Source: Burkholderia sp. SRS-W-2-2016
GTDB lineage: Bacteria; Pseudomonadota; Gammaproteobacteria; Burkholderiales; Burkholderiaceae
Direction: 5' to 3'
Assembly: GCF_001931485.1 (NCBI RefSeq)
Contig: NZ_MSDV01000029.1
Coordinates: 1-54,668, forward strand
DNA: 54,668 bases
The position numbers and the translations under genes are program-made. How positions within the stretch are numbered: the stretch's first letter is position 1; the number at the start of each line of letters is the position of its first letter. Positions 28,501-34,589 of the stretch are shown one piece after another. The notes beneath the pieces are model-generated. The model made no database searches, was not told where the DNA came from, and saw only the letters and a program-made list of their open reading frames with translations.

Positions 28501-30887
28501 TAACGGGTGGTGCGGTCGTCGGGAGAAGTCGCCGGCCCGGTCGCCGTCGCAGGATTGGGCTCGGTAGCCGGGTTGGCACGGTTCGCGTACTGTGTCACGC
28601 CAACCAGCCGTCCCGCACCGTTGTACTGGTAAAGCGTAAATAATCCTTCCGCGTCGACCGTTCGGCTCACCCGTCCGGCGCTGTCATAGGCCCGCCATTC
28701 GGTCCGATCCGCACTGCTGGCGGACGGACGCAGGCCGGCGCTGTCAAGCGTTAGTTCGGCAGGTTTCCCCGACACAGTAACGGTTTGAACCGGTTGGCCA
28801 TTCGCATCCACGAGAGACGCCAGCGCGGCGGGACTCACCGTGTTGGCGTACCGGGTCGTGCACGTGAGCAGGCCAGCGGGTGTGTACGTATATTCGGTCA
28901 ACGTGCCGTCCGGCCCGATCTCGGCGACCCGCATGCCAGCGCGGTTGTAGAGATAATGGGTGCGCTCGCCATTGGCGTCGACAGTCATGCGCAGACGGCC
29001 GTTGACGTCGAAATAGTTCAGAACCTGTGACAGAACTGCTCCCCTCGCCGACTCCACCACCGCAAGCAGCTCACCGGCCGCGCTGTAGGTCATCGTGCGC
29101 GTCAGGCCATTGCTCAGCGTTACGCAAACCGTATGGCTCGCATTGTCATAGGCGTAGAGCGTGAGCACCCCGTTGAACTGCGTGGCGCTGAGGAGCCGCC
29201 CCAGTCCGTCGTACGTGAACTGCTCGACCTGCTGCTGGCCGGGCGCGCCAACGTAGCGCTGCAGCAACCTTCCGGAGGCATCGTAGACGTATCGTGTGCA
29301 CGTGATCTCGCCGGGCCACGCGATATTCCCCGTGCCGTCGGCCAGCAGTTTGCCGTACCGGGTCACGGTGTCCACATTGCCGCGAAAATCGTAGGTGGTG
29401 TCGATCCGGGTGCTGTCGCCCAGGCTCGTGAGCCCCGCCACCCAGTTGGCCAGCGCCGCTTCGCTCAGATCCGCCTCCGCGTACGCACTATTCAGAATCA
29501 GAACGGAGGTTTGTTGCCCAGCCGCGTTGTACCGGTATTCCGTCACCCGGCCTTCCGGACTGACGACAAAGCGCAGATGATTGTTGCTGTCGTACACATA
29601 GCGGGTCACGGCCGGGTCCGACAGCTCCGGAACGCCCGTAGTCGCAACCAGATAGACCGTCTCAGTCAGCAGTTCATTATTTTCTCCATAAGAACGCTCG
29701 ACCGTCTTTCCATCGAAGTCCTGAATCCAGACCAGATTGCCGCGACTGTCGTACCGGTAGCGTGTATCAGAACCGCTATCGGTCATCCGCGCAACGTTGC
29801 CATCGGCATCGTAGTAAAAGGCCTGGTACCGGGTCGTGCCGTTGGCGACTGCGGACGCAATGGACGTCAGGCGGCCCGCGCCGTCATAGGTCAGAACCGT
29901 TGTGAACCCAAGCGGGTCGGTCGCCGTCGTCTCGTTCTTCGCCGTATCGTAGGTGAGCGTCGTGATGCGCACGACGCCAGCGTCGCTCGTCTGGCTAATC
30001 GACGTGACGCGGTATTCGCCGCCGATGTTCCCGTAGGTGAACGACACCCGTGAACCGTCCGACTGCGCAATCGAGGCGACGCGGCTGCTCGCGCCGTCAT
30101 AGGTGTAGCTGGTCGTGAAGACGCTCCCGTCGACGATGCTGCTGTCCTCGGGACTCAGGTCGACGATCGCCTGGGAAAGCCGGCCCGCCGTGTCATATGC
30201 ATAGCGCACCGTGGTGGACGTGGCCTGTCTGCCGCTCGCATCCAGATAAACGGTGCGCAGATCCGTCAGCTGCTGTGCCGCGTTGTAGTGGAGGTACGTC
30301 GCCTCGCCGCTCGCGGTAGTAACCTGGGCGAGCAGGCCCGCCGCGTTGTATGCGTAGTTGACGGTATTACCGTCGCGGTCGGTTGCAGTCCCGAGTCGCC
30401 CGCCGTGATTCGCGTCATAGGCCTCGGTCAGTTGGTTCGCGCCGTCGCTCCAGTTCCATGTATTCGATGCCGCGTCGAAGGCAAGCGTCGCGCGCGCGCC
30501 CGTGCCGCTGGTGGCCACGTACAGATTGCGTGTCCCATCGTATGCGTATGTGATCGCCGTGCCGTCCCAGTCGGTGCGCGTGATTGTGCTGCCAGCCGTA
30601 TTCAGCGTACCGGTCAGGCCGTCCACCGTGCGCGATCCGCCCGGGCGCCAGTTGTCTCCGGCGAACTGTCCGAGGCTGTTGTAAGCGCGATGGATCGCGC
30701 TGTTCACACCTTGTCCGAGCAGTAGCTGATCGAGATCCTGGATCACCAGATTCCCGTTCGCCGCATTGACGTAGATCTGCTCGCCAGTCTGCCCGAACGA
30801 CGCATTGCCAACCTGCCCGCGCGCACCCAGCCCCAACGCCGATGACGACTGCAAGCCCAATCCGTTTCCCGTGACGATCGCTACCAT
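16575..30887 (-). CDS. Giant Rhs/YD-repeat polymorphic toxin with LysM and C-terminal ART-like tip
   Basis: One open frame of about 4770 codons. The ATG at 30887 has a GAGG site; an upstream ATG at 30950 lacks support. Layout by approximate residue: 1-60 a Gly/Ser-rich, signal-less N terminus (MVAIVTGNGLGLQSS, YVNAANGNLVIQD); 60-2690 dozens of YD repeats (RYxYDxxGR), with a small beta-sandwich insert near 900-960; 2690-3370 a long Ser/Thr/Gly-rich beta-sandwich region; 3370-4000 more YD repeats; 4050-4110 LysM (TWTVRDGDTLQSIASSLWGD); a Pro hinge near 4135; 4145-4380 Gly/Ala-rich hydrophobic helices; about 4670-4770 the toxin. The end (TVYRAWAPGQSREFGAFWS, GTSFSTQAS, WVGGKSQLLIDGG) resembles ADP-ribosyltransferase tips of the TreTu type by memory. 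No PAAR, VgrG partner or clear DPxG cleavage core near the tip was seen. The family is secure, toxin activity and export route are inferred. Confidence 0.88.
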   Translation of the reverse strand: MVAIVTGNGLGLQSSSALGLGARGQVGNASFGQTGEQIYVNAANGNLVIQDLDQLLLGQGVNSAIHRAYNSLGQFAGDNWRPGGSRTVDGLTGTLNTAGSTITRTDWDGTAITYAYDGTRNLYVATSGTGARATLAFDAASNTWNWSDGANQLTEAYDANHGGRLGTATDRDGNTVNYAYNAAGLLAQVTTASGEATYLHYNAAQQLTDLRTVYLDASGRQATSTTVRYAYDTAGRLSQAIVDLSPEDSSIVDGSVFTTSYTYDGASSRVASIAQSDGSRVSFTYGNIGGEYRVTSISQTSDAGVVRITTLTYDTAKNETTATDPLGFTTVLTYDGAGRLTSIASAVANGTTRYQAFYYDADGNVARMTDSGSDTRYRYDSRGNLVWIQDFDGKTVERSYGENNELLTETVYLVATTGVPELSDPAVTRYVYDSNNHLRFVVSPEGRVTEYRYNAAGQQTSVLILNSAYAEADLSEAALANWVAGLTSLGDSTRIDTTYDFRGNVDTVTRYGKLLADGTGNIAWPGEITCTRYVYDASGRLLQRYVGAPGQQQVEQFTYDGLGRLLSATQFNGVLTLYAYDNASHTVCVTLSNGLTRTMTYSAAGELLAVVESARGAVLSQVLNYFDVNGRLRMTVDANGERTHYLYNRAGMRVAEIGPDGTLTEYTYTPAGLLTCTTRYANTVSPAALASLVDANGQPVQTVTVSGKPAELTLDSAGLRPSASSADRTEWRAYDSAGRVSRTVDAEGLFTLYQYNGAGRLVGVTQYANRANPATEPNPATATGPATSPDDRTTRYFYDHDGLLCGQLDAQGYLTEYRYNAAGEKVEEIRYANAIVEYGRVAGTLVQLVPAKSAADIHQYYLYDARGLLRAEIDGEGFVTTYSYDARGNVAQRVRGQQVDPGLLRAPQQIPVTISATGKPGSSGTVEVWIDGVRAGALAFDFSSGTSATSTLAVPNLVSLANHTIELRYPADSGLSIWTATFGPSWLSKADELRTSTDGSPSQQSLRYVLRAHEALSWADRPGTMEFAYYTYDEMGRLTNRTTSQQDGMGGRVSTDWTWDDEGHLTSETTAGRTTTYRYDLQGRLVAQLDGEGSDALAALGTSATQAQIDIVWQTWGVNYTYDAAGLRTSMTDANGNTTFYYYDVAERLTHIVNPMGEVVEYQYDTFGDVTQTVVYATRVAEATLASLAGGLLPDALRNTFTALCDEGEATRTTFSYSAAGRLLQRADALGLNTRYTYNTFGEQISTVRDIAPNVQVRDTTDYDRLGQVIRQTTDPGGLNLITQAVYDAFGRLIESIDANGVVRRQNFDRNGNVVVLTDGTGARTQLTYDAFGNVLTRTDANGNETTWSYSEFDRSITVTSPDGIQTTSSYDEHGQIVALTDGRGKTTRYAYDHDGNLLGTTDATGATTTSSYDRAGHVTDTVDARGIHTTYTYDAAGRVLTRSVDPTGLNLVTRYEYDAKGQATRVTDPSGVVTETRFDLAGRAVAVTTDVGGLNLLTTFTYDGLGNVVSVTEGAGSSNPRITQNVYDKAGRLISTIADPDRLGLKTGYAYDGNGNVVSATDASGAITRYVYDEEGRQIWSAGPTGAVVRNVYDAAGRLVSRTAFASNLSEVPATLSDAYITDRLTLQPSRDQTTRYVYDADDRVRYVVNALNNVTENVYDANGNVIRTIAYATPVTISGPLTADAVGAALTAQSPQVHASDRVTRMIYDAANRLTATIDALGFVTYNLYDASGVLLERTQYQTPYPDADDPEASALQSWLSSPGVAIASGDRTTTWIYDAAARPAYVVDAEGYVTENRYDEAGRLTETIRYADVYSEVRGANQAQAAALLPQTIPATAAATQYGYDSAGRLTSVTNAAGVVTRYELDALGRAVNTSVADGLPEQSVTHAVFDAAGRLIEQTRAYGSPVAVTTRYTYDAMGRVTAEIDPRGVELAEQDTAWALAERKARGYVDANNEALAAAALSQTQKSSLLAAYRTTYRYDARGNLRQTIDPLGYITENFYDGFGNRTAARDKNGNQTNFLYDALNRVEQVISPTQSRVVTKFDAFGQAIRVTQDGNAVTQMEYDGLGRLVKSIDAEGYSELYGYDAFGNRISYTNKVGGQFAYTYDRRGLLLSETLPVTSGGNAVVNAFEYDARGNRITTIEAQGLGEECVTRYSYDLLDRQLNVAKQVYLAGYNETVTEAFAYDARGNLVSHTAENGSVTRWYYDAADRKTAQITPLGTLTLWTNDAAGNVISTRIYADPVVAKAGQPAPPPEPVDATRVRETRYVYDADNRLTQSRVQNVATGYFDPNAGDDQRGEYFITSGSELVTTWEYDGNGQVIATTDAAGNRTMYFYNRSGQKTLEVDAKGFGIAYTVNAQGYVTEEIRFAQALQDPITTSSDPAALISQWPRNADDRITNYTWDNNGRLLSESRMDVQFAVVDSNGKLVQSTGNATTTYVYDGEGHLVRKIDANGSQYDFTYDALGHLTAQILPQFADNQGRQVRATTVYEYDGLGNVVKETRKGDVDQVTVYLYGAGGRLKSKMNSLKVWTNFFYDQVGNNTQVGYGFKNADGEDFSRHTFIRYDAEGREVLRFTDVHRSDFSLQNEGVKQEIRYNAYGEVTGRRTGGGGASGEWQEYADYNNAGWVVRTNFDDGVSHLFMYDRNGNATLKVESMENDLRYREIATGDDLKALLQSVDMMQTYTRYDARNQVIQIRQPKTSGGIPTISFSPVDIPIDGGVFANTQLSIAGWLDSSARPVTGPTRIPIDGDVGIIGTDARVNVTGDWSINYDSPPSGMGNGLGGLVTVNSLTFALPDFSEVYGAYNVEVRLTYTGSGSKWYYRGGATGGNDIFMSPFTYSLSASSGSMPMGTTSVTLPINWMSGGLLQWGNAGGTSVTFEYAAEVYVTPLSSMTGPVLVGTITQSSELFSSSSYTGDASYSKGKAGDSNALDSSSELQVASGVLTVARNSLPDGAQGMLYYRPKDADSNFQLLPQGADSQPNSYSVNISNLPDGDYEIIFIAVSGGEDGDIPSTLLRRDSYEVHLDRVTGSSVKQTELPYYDESSRPGFLVDSSGTYIWSAPQVLNIYALQSTKLDLVDHIAVHLRDPNNPNWQLDYPVWRDPATGAFQIDLASLGGGVYEISLDLFDSTGAQIDALRGTVNLPGNGQSPSFALDYLVDLKSTVVFHAQPAGTDHMVVSWERDGIAQYATLYGMGGDFLWDTTNTGLQPDTDYAIKFTAYDTAGRPLSMGQGDIRIGVNTTSEVTLTGSALPSIFEFSPTDSNGARLDNVETITLYYRESTKQDGDYDRPFSVATLTRDADGRFLFDAGDLPTNVEYEYRYLANDAAGNVLMERQSYFLTGTRNNPVTNVDIVGVIEELAKDMTIDRLQQYNAFGDVSAERDGRGNWTYSSYNTMGYLTLKREPTVMVTLENGAQVEMAPLTSYYYDLTGNLVGLKDANGHLSTQQWNYGLAQPAVAQSWDAMGYSKRFSYDALGNLRVSVDELSRRTDYTYDNANRLIEIARPALANGQRSIDRYEYDSSGNRIAHTDALGGRERIYYDADGHVVKTISATGSTVQYDYRWASTISSIGSVVSGGWVKTTIDANGRSMVDEVDLFGRVTKHTDLGGHVFEYTYNWAGLLTKQEGSTGQLVEYTYYSHGLVRSIVDFGTQTQSLYEYDGDGNRTAEFFTNFGDSYVFAQSRVEYDALNRVVAIRDNSYQVYYEYDAVGNRRRMLASYTDMVGYHATEQEYWYEYDALNRFTVSMGSLSGARATDPNDTSVHIVAGAAGGDGVQLGYNAAGERTMAVYATDGRTESYTYDANGFLATQSVDGVVIQQRTNDLLGRVTETIERDRSSGQIVTAVTRGWDADSQLMSEHDNLNGSTTTYTRMADGTLEQVVTRPDSGSGTTMTTTYSYEWWDSAKQSQILAQGSNPDAPGWKPASSYFNYDVNGNLKAAYDDGGGQAGDARAFTYYTDLRGQVQRRDELVGVTVSADGTIRGATGDRKHNYYYLNGNRVGNQGNDGVESVDYVQELAGKLAKGSESQYKVFTPVSSADFDENFMAINGVYPGVSPGTWTVRDGDTLQSIASSLWGDATLWYILADANRLKGDDVLKAGQMLTVPNKVTNVHNTATTFKPYDPGKAIGDTQPTLPDPPPPPGKGGGCGPVAAIIAVVVAAVATVFTAGAASMALAGTLSSFTVSGAMTAGAAALTGGGAAMGFGTAVAASVIGGAVGTAAAQGVMIAAGEQSGFSWKGVAMGAVGAAVGSSVLGATGVGTAVGSAFSGSGASQFAGAATQGAMRSVATQGIGMLTGAQHGFDWKGVAASAIASGVAYGATQAIGQWQYGDAWSGMSSDALRADTFNSAVRSIGADLAAGTASTIVRGGSLGRNVGAITMDAIASTVGNMVVDRVANASTSTLYGPAGNVDAMVAGATVYQPTSPNVFSMPAESYSANTALFGYGMGTLDTVVGSAATDAYRTSKSPQPYSASSTLFGPSMGLQDQQRPIMLADAGGNPENTLLAWEHAAKQATSDSVNFVKGLANTPIQFVNGGLDLGHAAVAGLETVGVFPPGAAAGKTPQIPYFQTDGGFAARSGNAAGFALSMIEQIPEQFAIKGAQLLDTILPGQVVKSTSTLGAVAGATYRDIVGQIPGRILFEADAMTPGALGGDIAGTFSGGRYATMQLDQPLTVYRAWAPGQSREFGAFWSLEQPSGSLQTRIDSALLPEWGNIRGTSFSTQASQYTTMQLPAGTNLHIGEVGSQGSAWVGGKSQLLIDGGAQPLWKIGGGVLR
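16578..16900 (-). other. Toxin tip domain of the giant Rhs protein
   Basis: The last ~105 codons form the variable tip. An early Tyr-Arg (VYRAW), an aromatic-Trp-Ser (FGAFWS), a TSFST segment and a late GGKSQLLID strand follow the order seen in R-S-E/Q type ADP-ribosyltransferases, and LPEWGN and GGKSQLLID sit where TreTu-like Rhs tips carry similar text. A catalytic glutamate is not obvious; Q in GGKSQ or E in LHIGEVG could serve. The call is tentative; the domain could be another small toxin fold. Confidence 0.4.
17645..17740 (-). repeat. Rhs core-end anchor repeat (intact copy)
   Basis: The DNA around 17661-17736, which encodes VGNMVVDRVANASTSTLYGP, is the best-preserved member of a repeat found again at about 11982-12006, 14521-14570 and 16205-16236. 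In each copy it precedes a different tip. Such shared sequence is what homologous recombination would use to swap Rhs tips. Confidence 0.6.
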
Positions 30888-31182
30888 CTGAACCTCGAAT
30901 GCCTGTTCGTTATCCGTTGCGCGCCGGTTTCCCGAGCCGCACCCGAACAAGTTATCCGCGGATTTTTCGATCTGTTTAGCGAAATCGACGATTTTTTTAT
31001 TTTCTTTTATTGAGATAAATCGATATCAGACGTCATCCTAACTATCTACACGCAATCCAATCAATTTCTATTCGATAGCTTGGCGTGAATACTGCTGCGC
31101 TGCTATGCTAAAAAAAGCCCTGCGCTCTTAAGAGACCTCTCATTTTTCGCTGCGTCGATCCACGCAGTCAACGCCCGCCGCC
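30888..31182. promoter_or_regulatory. Divergent AT-rich intergenic region between rhs and the TPR-flagellar operon
   Basis: This 295-base spacer separates the minus-strand rhs gene from the plus-strand TPR gene and is markedly AT-rich compared with its surroundings (for example 30990-31040). It must hold the rhs promoter, and probably the promoter of the TPR gene. A short inverted repeat AAATCG-A-CGATTT (30982-30994) followed by T-rich sequence lies near the rhs start. I see no convincing sigma-28 or sigma-54 consensus. Shared regulatory sites are possible but not shown. Confidence 0.45.
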
Positions 31183-32334
31183 ATGAACACGCCCCCCATA
31201 CACGCTAAAGATTCGCCTCCCGACCGGCTGGAACGCCTGCTTGGATATCTCGATTCCGATCCGACCAATGTCACCCTGCTCGGCGACGCCGCGGCTTGCG
31301 CATTCGACGCGCAACGGTTCGATCTGTGCGACGAACTGCTTATCCGGCAGCAGGCAAGGGGCACATCAACGCCAGCATCGATGAATCTGTACGGGCTGTG
31401 CGCAATGGCTCGCGGCAAGTTCGACGAAGCGCTGCGTGCATTCGCAGCCCTACCGGATCACGACCGCAACCCGGTCATCCGCTACAACAAGGCCTATGCT
31501 CACGCCATGTTGAGCCAATTCGACGAAGCAACCGGATTGCTCGATGAAGATGTGTGGACGGCGGTGCCACAAGCGATCGCACTCAGAATGCGCGCGCTGC
31601 ATCACCTAGGCCGACTCGACGAAGTTATCGAATTGGGCAAACGGTATGCGGATCATCCGGAAGCAGGTCCCGAAATCTGCGGACTTCTGGCAACCGCACT
31701 GTTCGATTCCGAAGACGTCGCAGGCGCTGCCCAATTTGCATCGAGAGCGATGAGCTTGCCCGACGGTCTCGCGGTGAACGGTCTGCTCGCACTCAACGAA
31801 GGAAGCTCCACCGAGGCGCTGGCTCTCTTTTCTCGAGCGCTGGCAATTCGACCAGATAACAGCAGGGCTCTGCTCGGCACCGGTCTTGCACTACTCGAAC
31901 AACATCGGTTCGAAGAGGCAGCACAGCAGATCGACACCGCAGCCCTTGCATTCCGCAGTCACGCCGGCTCCTGGGTCGCGGCAGGCTGGGCTTATCTGCT
32001 GAAGGGCGACCTCGTGCAGGCTCGCGCCCGCTTTGAACAAGGCGGCAGCGTCGATCGCGGCTTTGCGGAAGTGCCCGGCGCGCTCGCAATCGTGGCACTC
32101 AAGGAAGGCCGGCTCGATGACGCGCGCGCTCAGACAAAGATCGCGTTGCGGCTGGACCCCGGATGTCTATCGGCCGCGCTTGCGCAAGCTCTGATTGAAG
32201 TGCAAGCAGGCAATCAGGCTAATGCGAATACGCTACTCGACACTGCACTCAAACGTCCTATCGACGCGCAAGGCAACACGATCGAGCGGGCTCTCTCACG
32301 GAAATTCTCGCAAATGGGGAAGTCTTTTCGATAA
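31183..32334 (+). CDS. TPR-repeat protein at the head of the flagellar-type operon
   Basis: 383-residue soluble protein built of tetratricopeptide-like helix pairs across its length (for example ASMNLYGLCAMARGKFDEAL near 66, NSRALLGTGLALLEQHRFEEA near 225, AGWAYLLKGDLVQARARFEQG near 268). No signal peptide is present. It is divergent from the giant rhs gene and 140 bases upstream of fliQ. TPR proteins often act as chaperones or scaffolds of type III export systems, including class II chaperones. A role as Rhs chaperone or pilot is a hypothesis from location. The ribosome site is weak. Confidence 0.8.
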   Translation: MNTPPIHAKDSPPDRLERLLGYLDSDPTNVTLLGDAAACAFDAQRFDLCDELLIRQQARGTSTPASMNLYGLCAMARGKFDEALRAFAALPDHDRNPVIRYNKAYAHAMLSQFDEATGLLDEDVWTAVPQAIALRMRALHHLGRLDEVIELGKRYADHPEAGPEICGLLATALFDSEDVAGAAQFASRAMSLPDGLAVNGLLALNEGSSTEALALFSRALAIRPDNSRALLGTGLALLEQHRFEEAAQQIDTAALAFRSHAGSWVAAGWAYLLKGDLVQARARFEQGGSVDRGFAEVPGALAIVALKEGRLDDARAQTKIALRLDPGCLSAALAQALIEVQAGNQANANTLLDTALKRPIDAQGNTIERALSRKFSQMGKSFR

Positions 32335-32474
32335 ACCGGAACAATTAATTGCAGTAGTTTTCATACAACTAAAAAATTTTCATTCGGCTTACTTTTTCAT
32401 GACTTGTCCGATTCCGCTCCAGTAGCAAGCTCGCCATAATGCGGCCCACCTGATCAATTATGGAGACCGCAGCG

Positions 32475-32741
32475 ATGTACGCAGACCAGGCGCTTCAAAT
32501 GATGACGCAGCTGTTCTGGAACAGCTTCCTCATCGCCGGGCCGGTTCTTATTGCCACGCTTGTGGTCGGTCTGCTGGTCAGTGTCTTTCAGGTCGTCACG
32601 CAGTTGCAGGAAATGAGCCTGAGCTATGTGCCGAAGCTGGCTGTCGCCGTCGTCGTGACGATTGCGCTCGCTCCGTGGATGCTCGCCCGGCTCACCGGAT
32701 TTGCGGCATCGCTTTTCAAAAGCATCCCCAGCCTCGGCTAA
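32475..32741 (+). CDS. fliQ: Flagellar-type export gate protein FliQ
   Basis: 88-residue membrane protein of the FliP/FliQ/FliR export gate, with two hydrophobic hairpin helices and the family core GLLVSVFQVVTQLQEMSLSYVPKL. An ATG at 32460 would add five residues but lacks a ribosome site; the ATG at 32475 follows GGAG by nine bases and begins in the usual way, so it is preferred. It is the first gene of the export block and lies four bases before fliR. FliQ normally follows fliP, which here is 20 kb away at the end of the operon. Confidence 0.92.
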   Translation: MYADQALQMMTQLFWNSFLIAGPVLIATLVVGLLVSVFQVVTQLQEMSLSYVPKLAVAVVVTIALAPWMLARLTGFAASLFKSIPSLG

Positions 32742-32745
32742 CGCA

Positions 32746-33498
32746 ATGGCACTGCAAGCCAGCACGAGCTGGACGCTAAATGTCCTGCTGCTCTCGTTGC
32801 GAATTGGGCCGGTGTTCGTGCTCGCACCGCCGTTCGCGCAGACCCAGGTTCCCGCTCGCGTGCGCTTGTGCCTAGTTCTCGCACTGTGCGCATGTCTCGC
32901 AAACAATGCACCCGCCACGATGTACACGGACGGCGCCGTGTTGCTGATCGCGGCCGCAGCCGAACTGATGCTCGGACTCGCCATCGCGTTTTCCTTTCAG
33001 GTCGCATTTGCCGCGCTCACGTTCGCGGGGCGTGTGCTCGACGTACAGGCGGGCTACGGCCTTGCAATGGTGATCGATCCGGGTTCCCGTGAACAGGCAC
33101 CCATGTTCGGCACCATCCTGACACTCGTCGCCGGGCTGCTGTTTTTCGCGTCCAACGGCCATCTGGAATTGTTGCGACTACTGAGCGCTCTCATCGTTGC
33201 CATTCCGGTTGGCGAGCTGCGGCTCACCGGCGATCCACAAACGCTGATCGGTTACTTCGGCATGACGTTGGGCATCGGCCTATCCGCGGTGTCGGCAGTC
33301 GTGATCACACTCTTTCTAATCGATATATCGATCGCCTTCCTGTCGCGCGCACTACCGCAAATGAACGCGCTGATGTTAGGGCTGCAAATCAAGACGATTG
33401 CAACGCTACTGATGATGACCATCTCGGCCGGCTTGCTGATTCCCGTCGCATTGCGCCTGCTAACTCATGCGTTATCGTTCGTCCCGTCGATGGAATAG
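32746..33498 (+). CDS. fliR: Flagellar-type export gate protein FliR
   Basis: 250-residue polytopic inner-membrane protein of the type III export gate, with six or so hydrophobic segments and family features such as RIGPVFVLAPPFAQTQVPARVR near the N terminus and the conserved MVIDPGS loop. The ATG at 32746 is five bases after the fliQ stop; the frame is open earlier, but a start within fliQ is unlikely. FliR forms the gate pore with FliP and FliQ, and FlhB wraps around it. Confidence 0.92.
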   Translation: MALQASTSWTLNVLLLSLRIGPVFVLAPPFAQTQVPARVRLCLVLALCACLANNAPATMYTDGAVLLIAAAAELMLGLAIAFSFQVAFAALTFAGRVLDVQAGYGLAMVIDPGSREQAPMFGTILTLVAGLLFFASNGHLELLRLLSALIVAIPVGELRLTGDPQTLIGYFGMTLGIGLSAVSAVVITLFLIDISIAFLSRALPQMNALMLGLQIKTIATLLMMTISAGLLIPVALRLLTHALSFVPSME

Positions 33499-33500
33499 TC

Positions 33501-34589
33501 ATGTCGGATACGGAACAGAACAAATCGCAGCAGGCCAGTGCCTACAAACTCGCGCAGGCCCGCAAAAAGGGGATAGTGCCGCGCAGCCAGGAGCTCGGCA
33601 TGACGCTGAGCCTGCTTGCGAGCGCGGGCTATCTGTCGATCTGGGGTGGCGAGATGGCGACCCGTCTCGCGTCGATCAGCGCGCGTGCGTTGAGCGAAGC
33701 CGGGTCGCTGACCGGCAGCGGCCGGGCACTGCCAACCGTAGTGGTAACGCTACTCTCGCAGGCGGCACACGTTGTAGCGCCATTGATCGCGATTGCCATG
33801 GGCAGTGCGCTGTTGTCCGCGGTCGTGCAGACCGGTTTGTTATTCGCGCCCAGCGCACTGAAGATCGACGTCAGCAAACTTAATCCCGTGCAGGGATTCA
33901 GGCGCGTCTTCTCGATGCAAACATTGATCGAAGCGCTGAAGGCATGCTTCAAGATGGCCGTCTATGCGGCAATCATCCGCTTTACGATTGTCGATACAGC
34001 CATTTCTCTCGCGCACGAAAGTCTGCCTGCCGCCCGAATCGCGCAAACGCTGCTGGCGAGTGGACTACACCTGCTTTTCCTGTTGCTCGCCGCGGCGGCG
34101 ATATTTGCATTGATCGATCAGGTACTCGTGCGGCGCTCGTTTGCAAAGAAGATGCGCATGAGCCGCTACGAACAGAAGCAGGAAATGAAGCAGCGCGAGG
34201 GAGACCCGCGCATCAAGCAGCGGCGCCGGCAATTGCAGCGCGAATTGCTGCAGCGTTCGCGCAGCATGAAGGCGGTGCGTAGTGCCGACGTCGTCGTCGC
34301 CAATCCGACTCATTATGCGGTCGGTCTGAAATACGAACCGTCACGAATGGCCGCGCCGCATGTCATCGCAAAAGGCGCAGGCGATTTCGCGCTGCGCCTG
34401 AAAAAACTCGCCTTTATCTACGGCGTACCGGTCATTGAGTCGCCGAGCTTCGCCCGCGCGTTGTATTTCAAGGCCGGGCTCGAACGCGAGGTGCCGGGCG
34501 ATCTGTACCGCGATACGGCAGCGATCTACCTGCAGGCGCGACGTGGCAACGCGCAATCGCAGTCGCGGTCGCGATCGGAGCCGGCATGA
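33501..34589 (+). CDS. flhB: Flagellar-type export switch protein FlhB
   Basis: 362-residue protein with four hydrophobic segments followed by a charged cytoplasmic domain. The autocleavage motif NPTH is present at N268-H271 (VVVANPTHYAVGLKY), so it should self-cleave and switch export specificity like canonical FlhB. The N terminus is hydrophilic and Lys/Gln-rich as usual. It starts three bases after fliR and its stop overlaps the flhA start by ATGA. Confidence 0.94.
   Translation: MSDTEQNKSQQASAYKLAQARKKGIVPRSQELGMTLSLLASAGYLSIWGGEMATRLASISARALSEAGSLTGSGRALPTVVVTLLSQAAHVVAPLIAIAMGSALLSAVVQTGLLFAPSALKIDVSKLNPVQGFRRVFSMQTLIEALKACFKMAVYAAIIRFTIVDTAISLAHESLPAARIAQTLLASGLHLLFLLLAAAAIFALIDQVLVRRSFAKKMRMSRYEQKQEMKQREGDPRIKQRRRQLQRELLQRSRSMKAVRSADVVVANPTHYAVGLKYEPSRMAAPHVIAKGAGDFALRLKKLAFIYGVPVIESPSFARALYFKAGLEREVPGDLYRDTAAIYLQARRGNAQSQSRSRSEPA

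Noticed and set aside
18900..30800. CRISPR-like or minisatellite array
   Set aside because: The regular repeats are protein-coding YD repeats with variable spacing and sequence, not identical direct repeats with spacers.
16575..30887. Type VI secretion Rhs effector
   Set aside because: No PAAR domain, VgrG, Hcp or adaptor gene is present in the window, so a T6SS route is not supported here, although it cannot be excluded elsewhere in the genome.
16575..30950. Upstream ATG at 30950 as the rhs start
   Set aside because: It adds 21 residues without a ribosome site; the ATG at 30887 has a GAGG site and a normal family N terminus.
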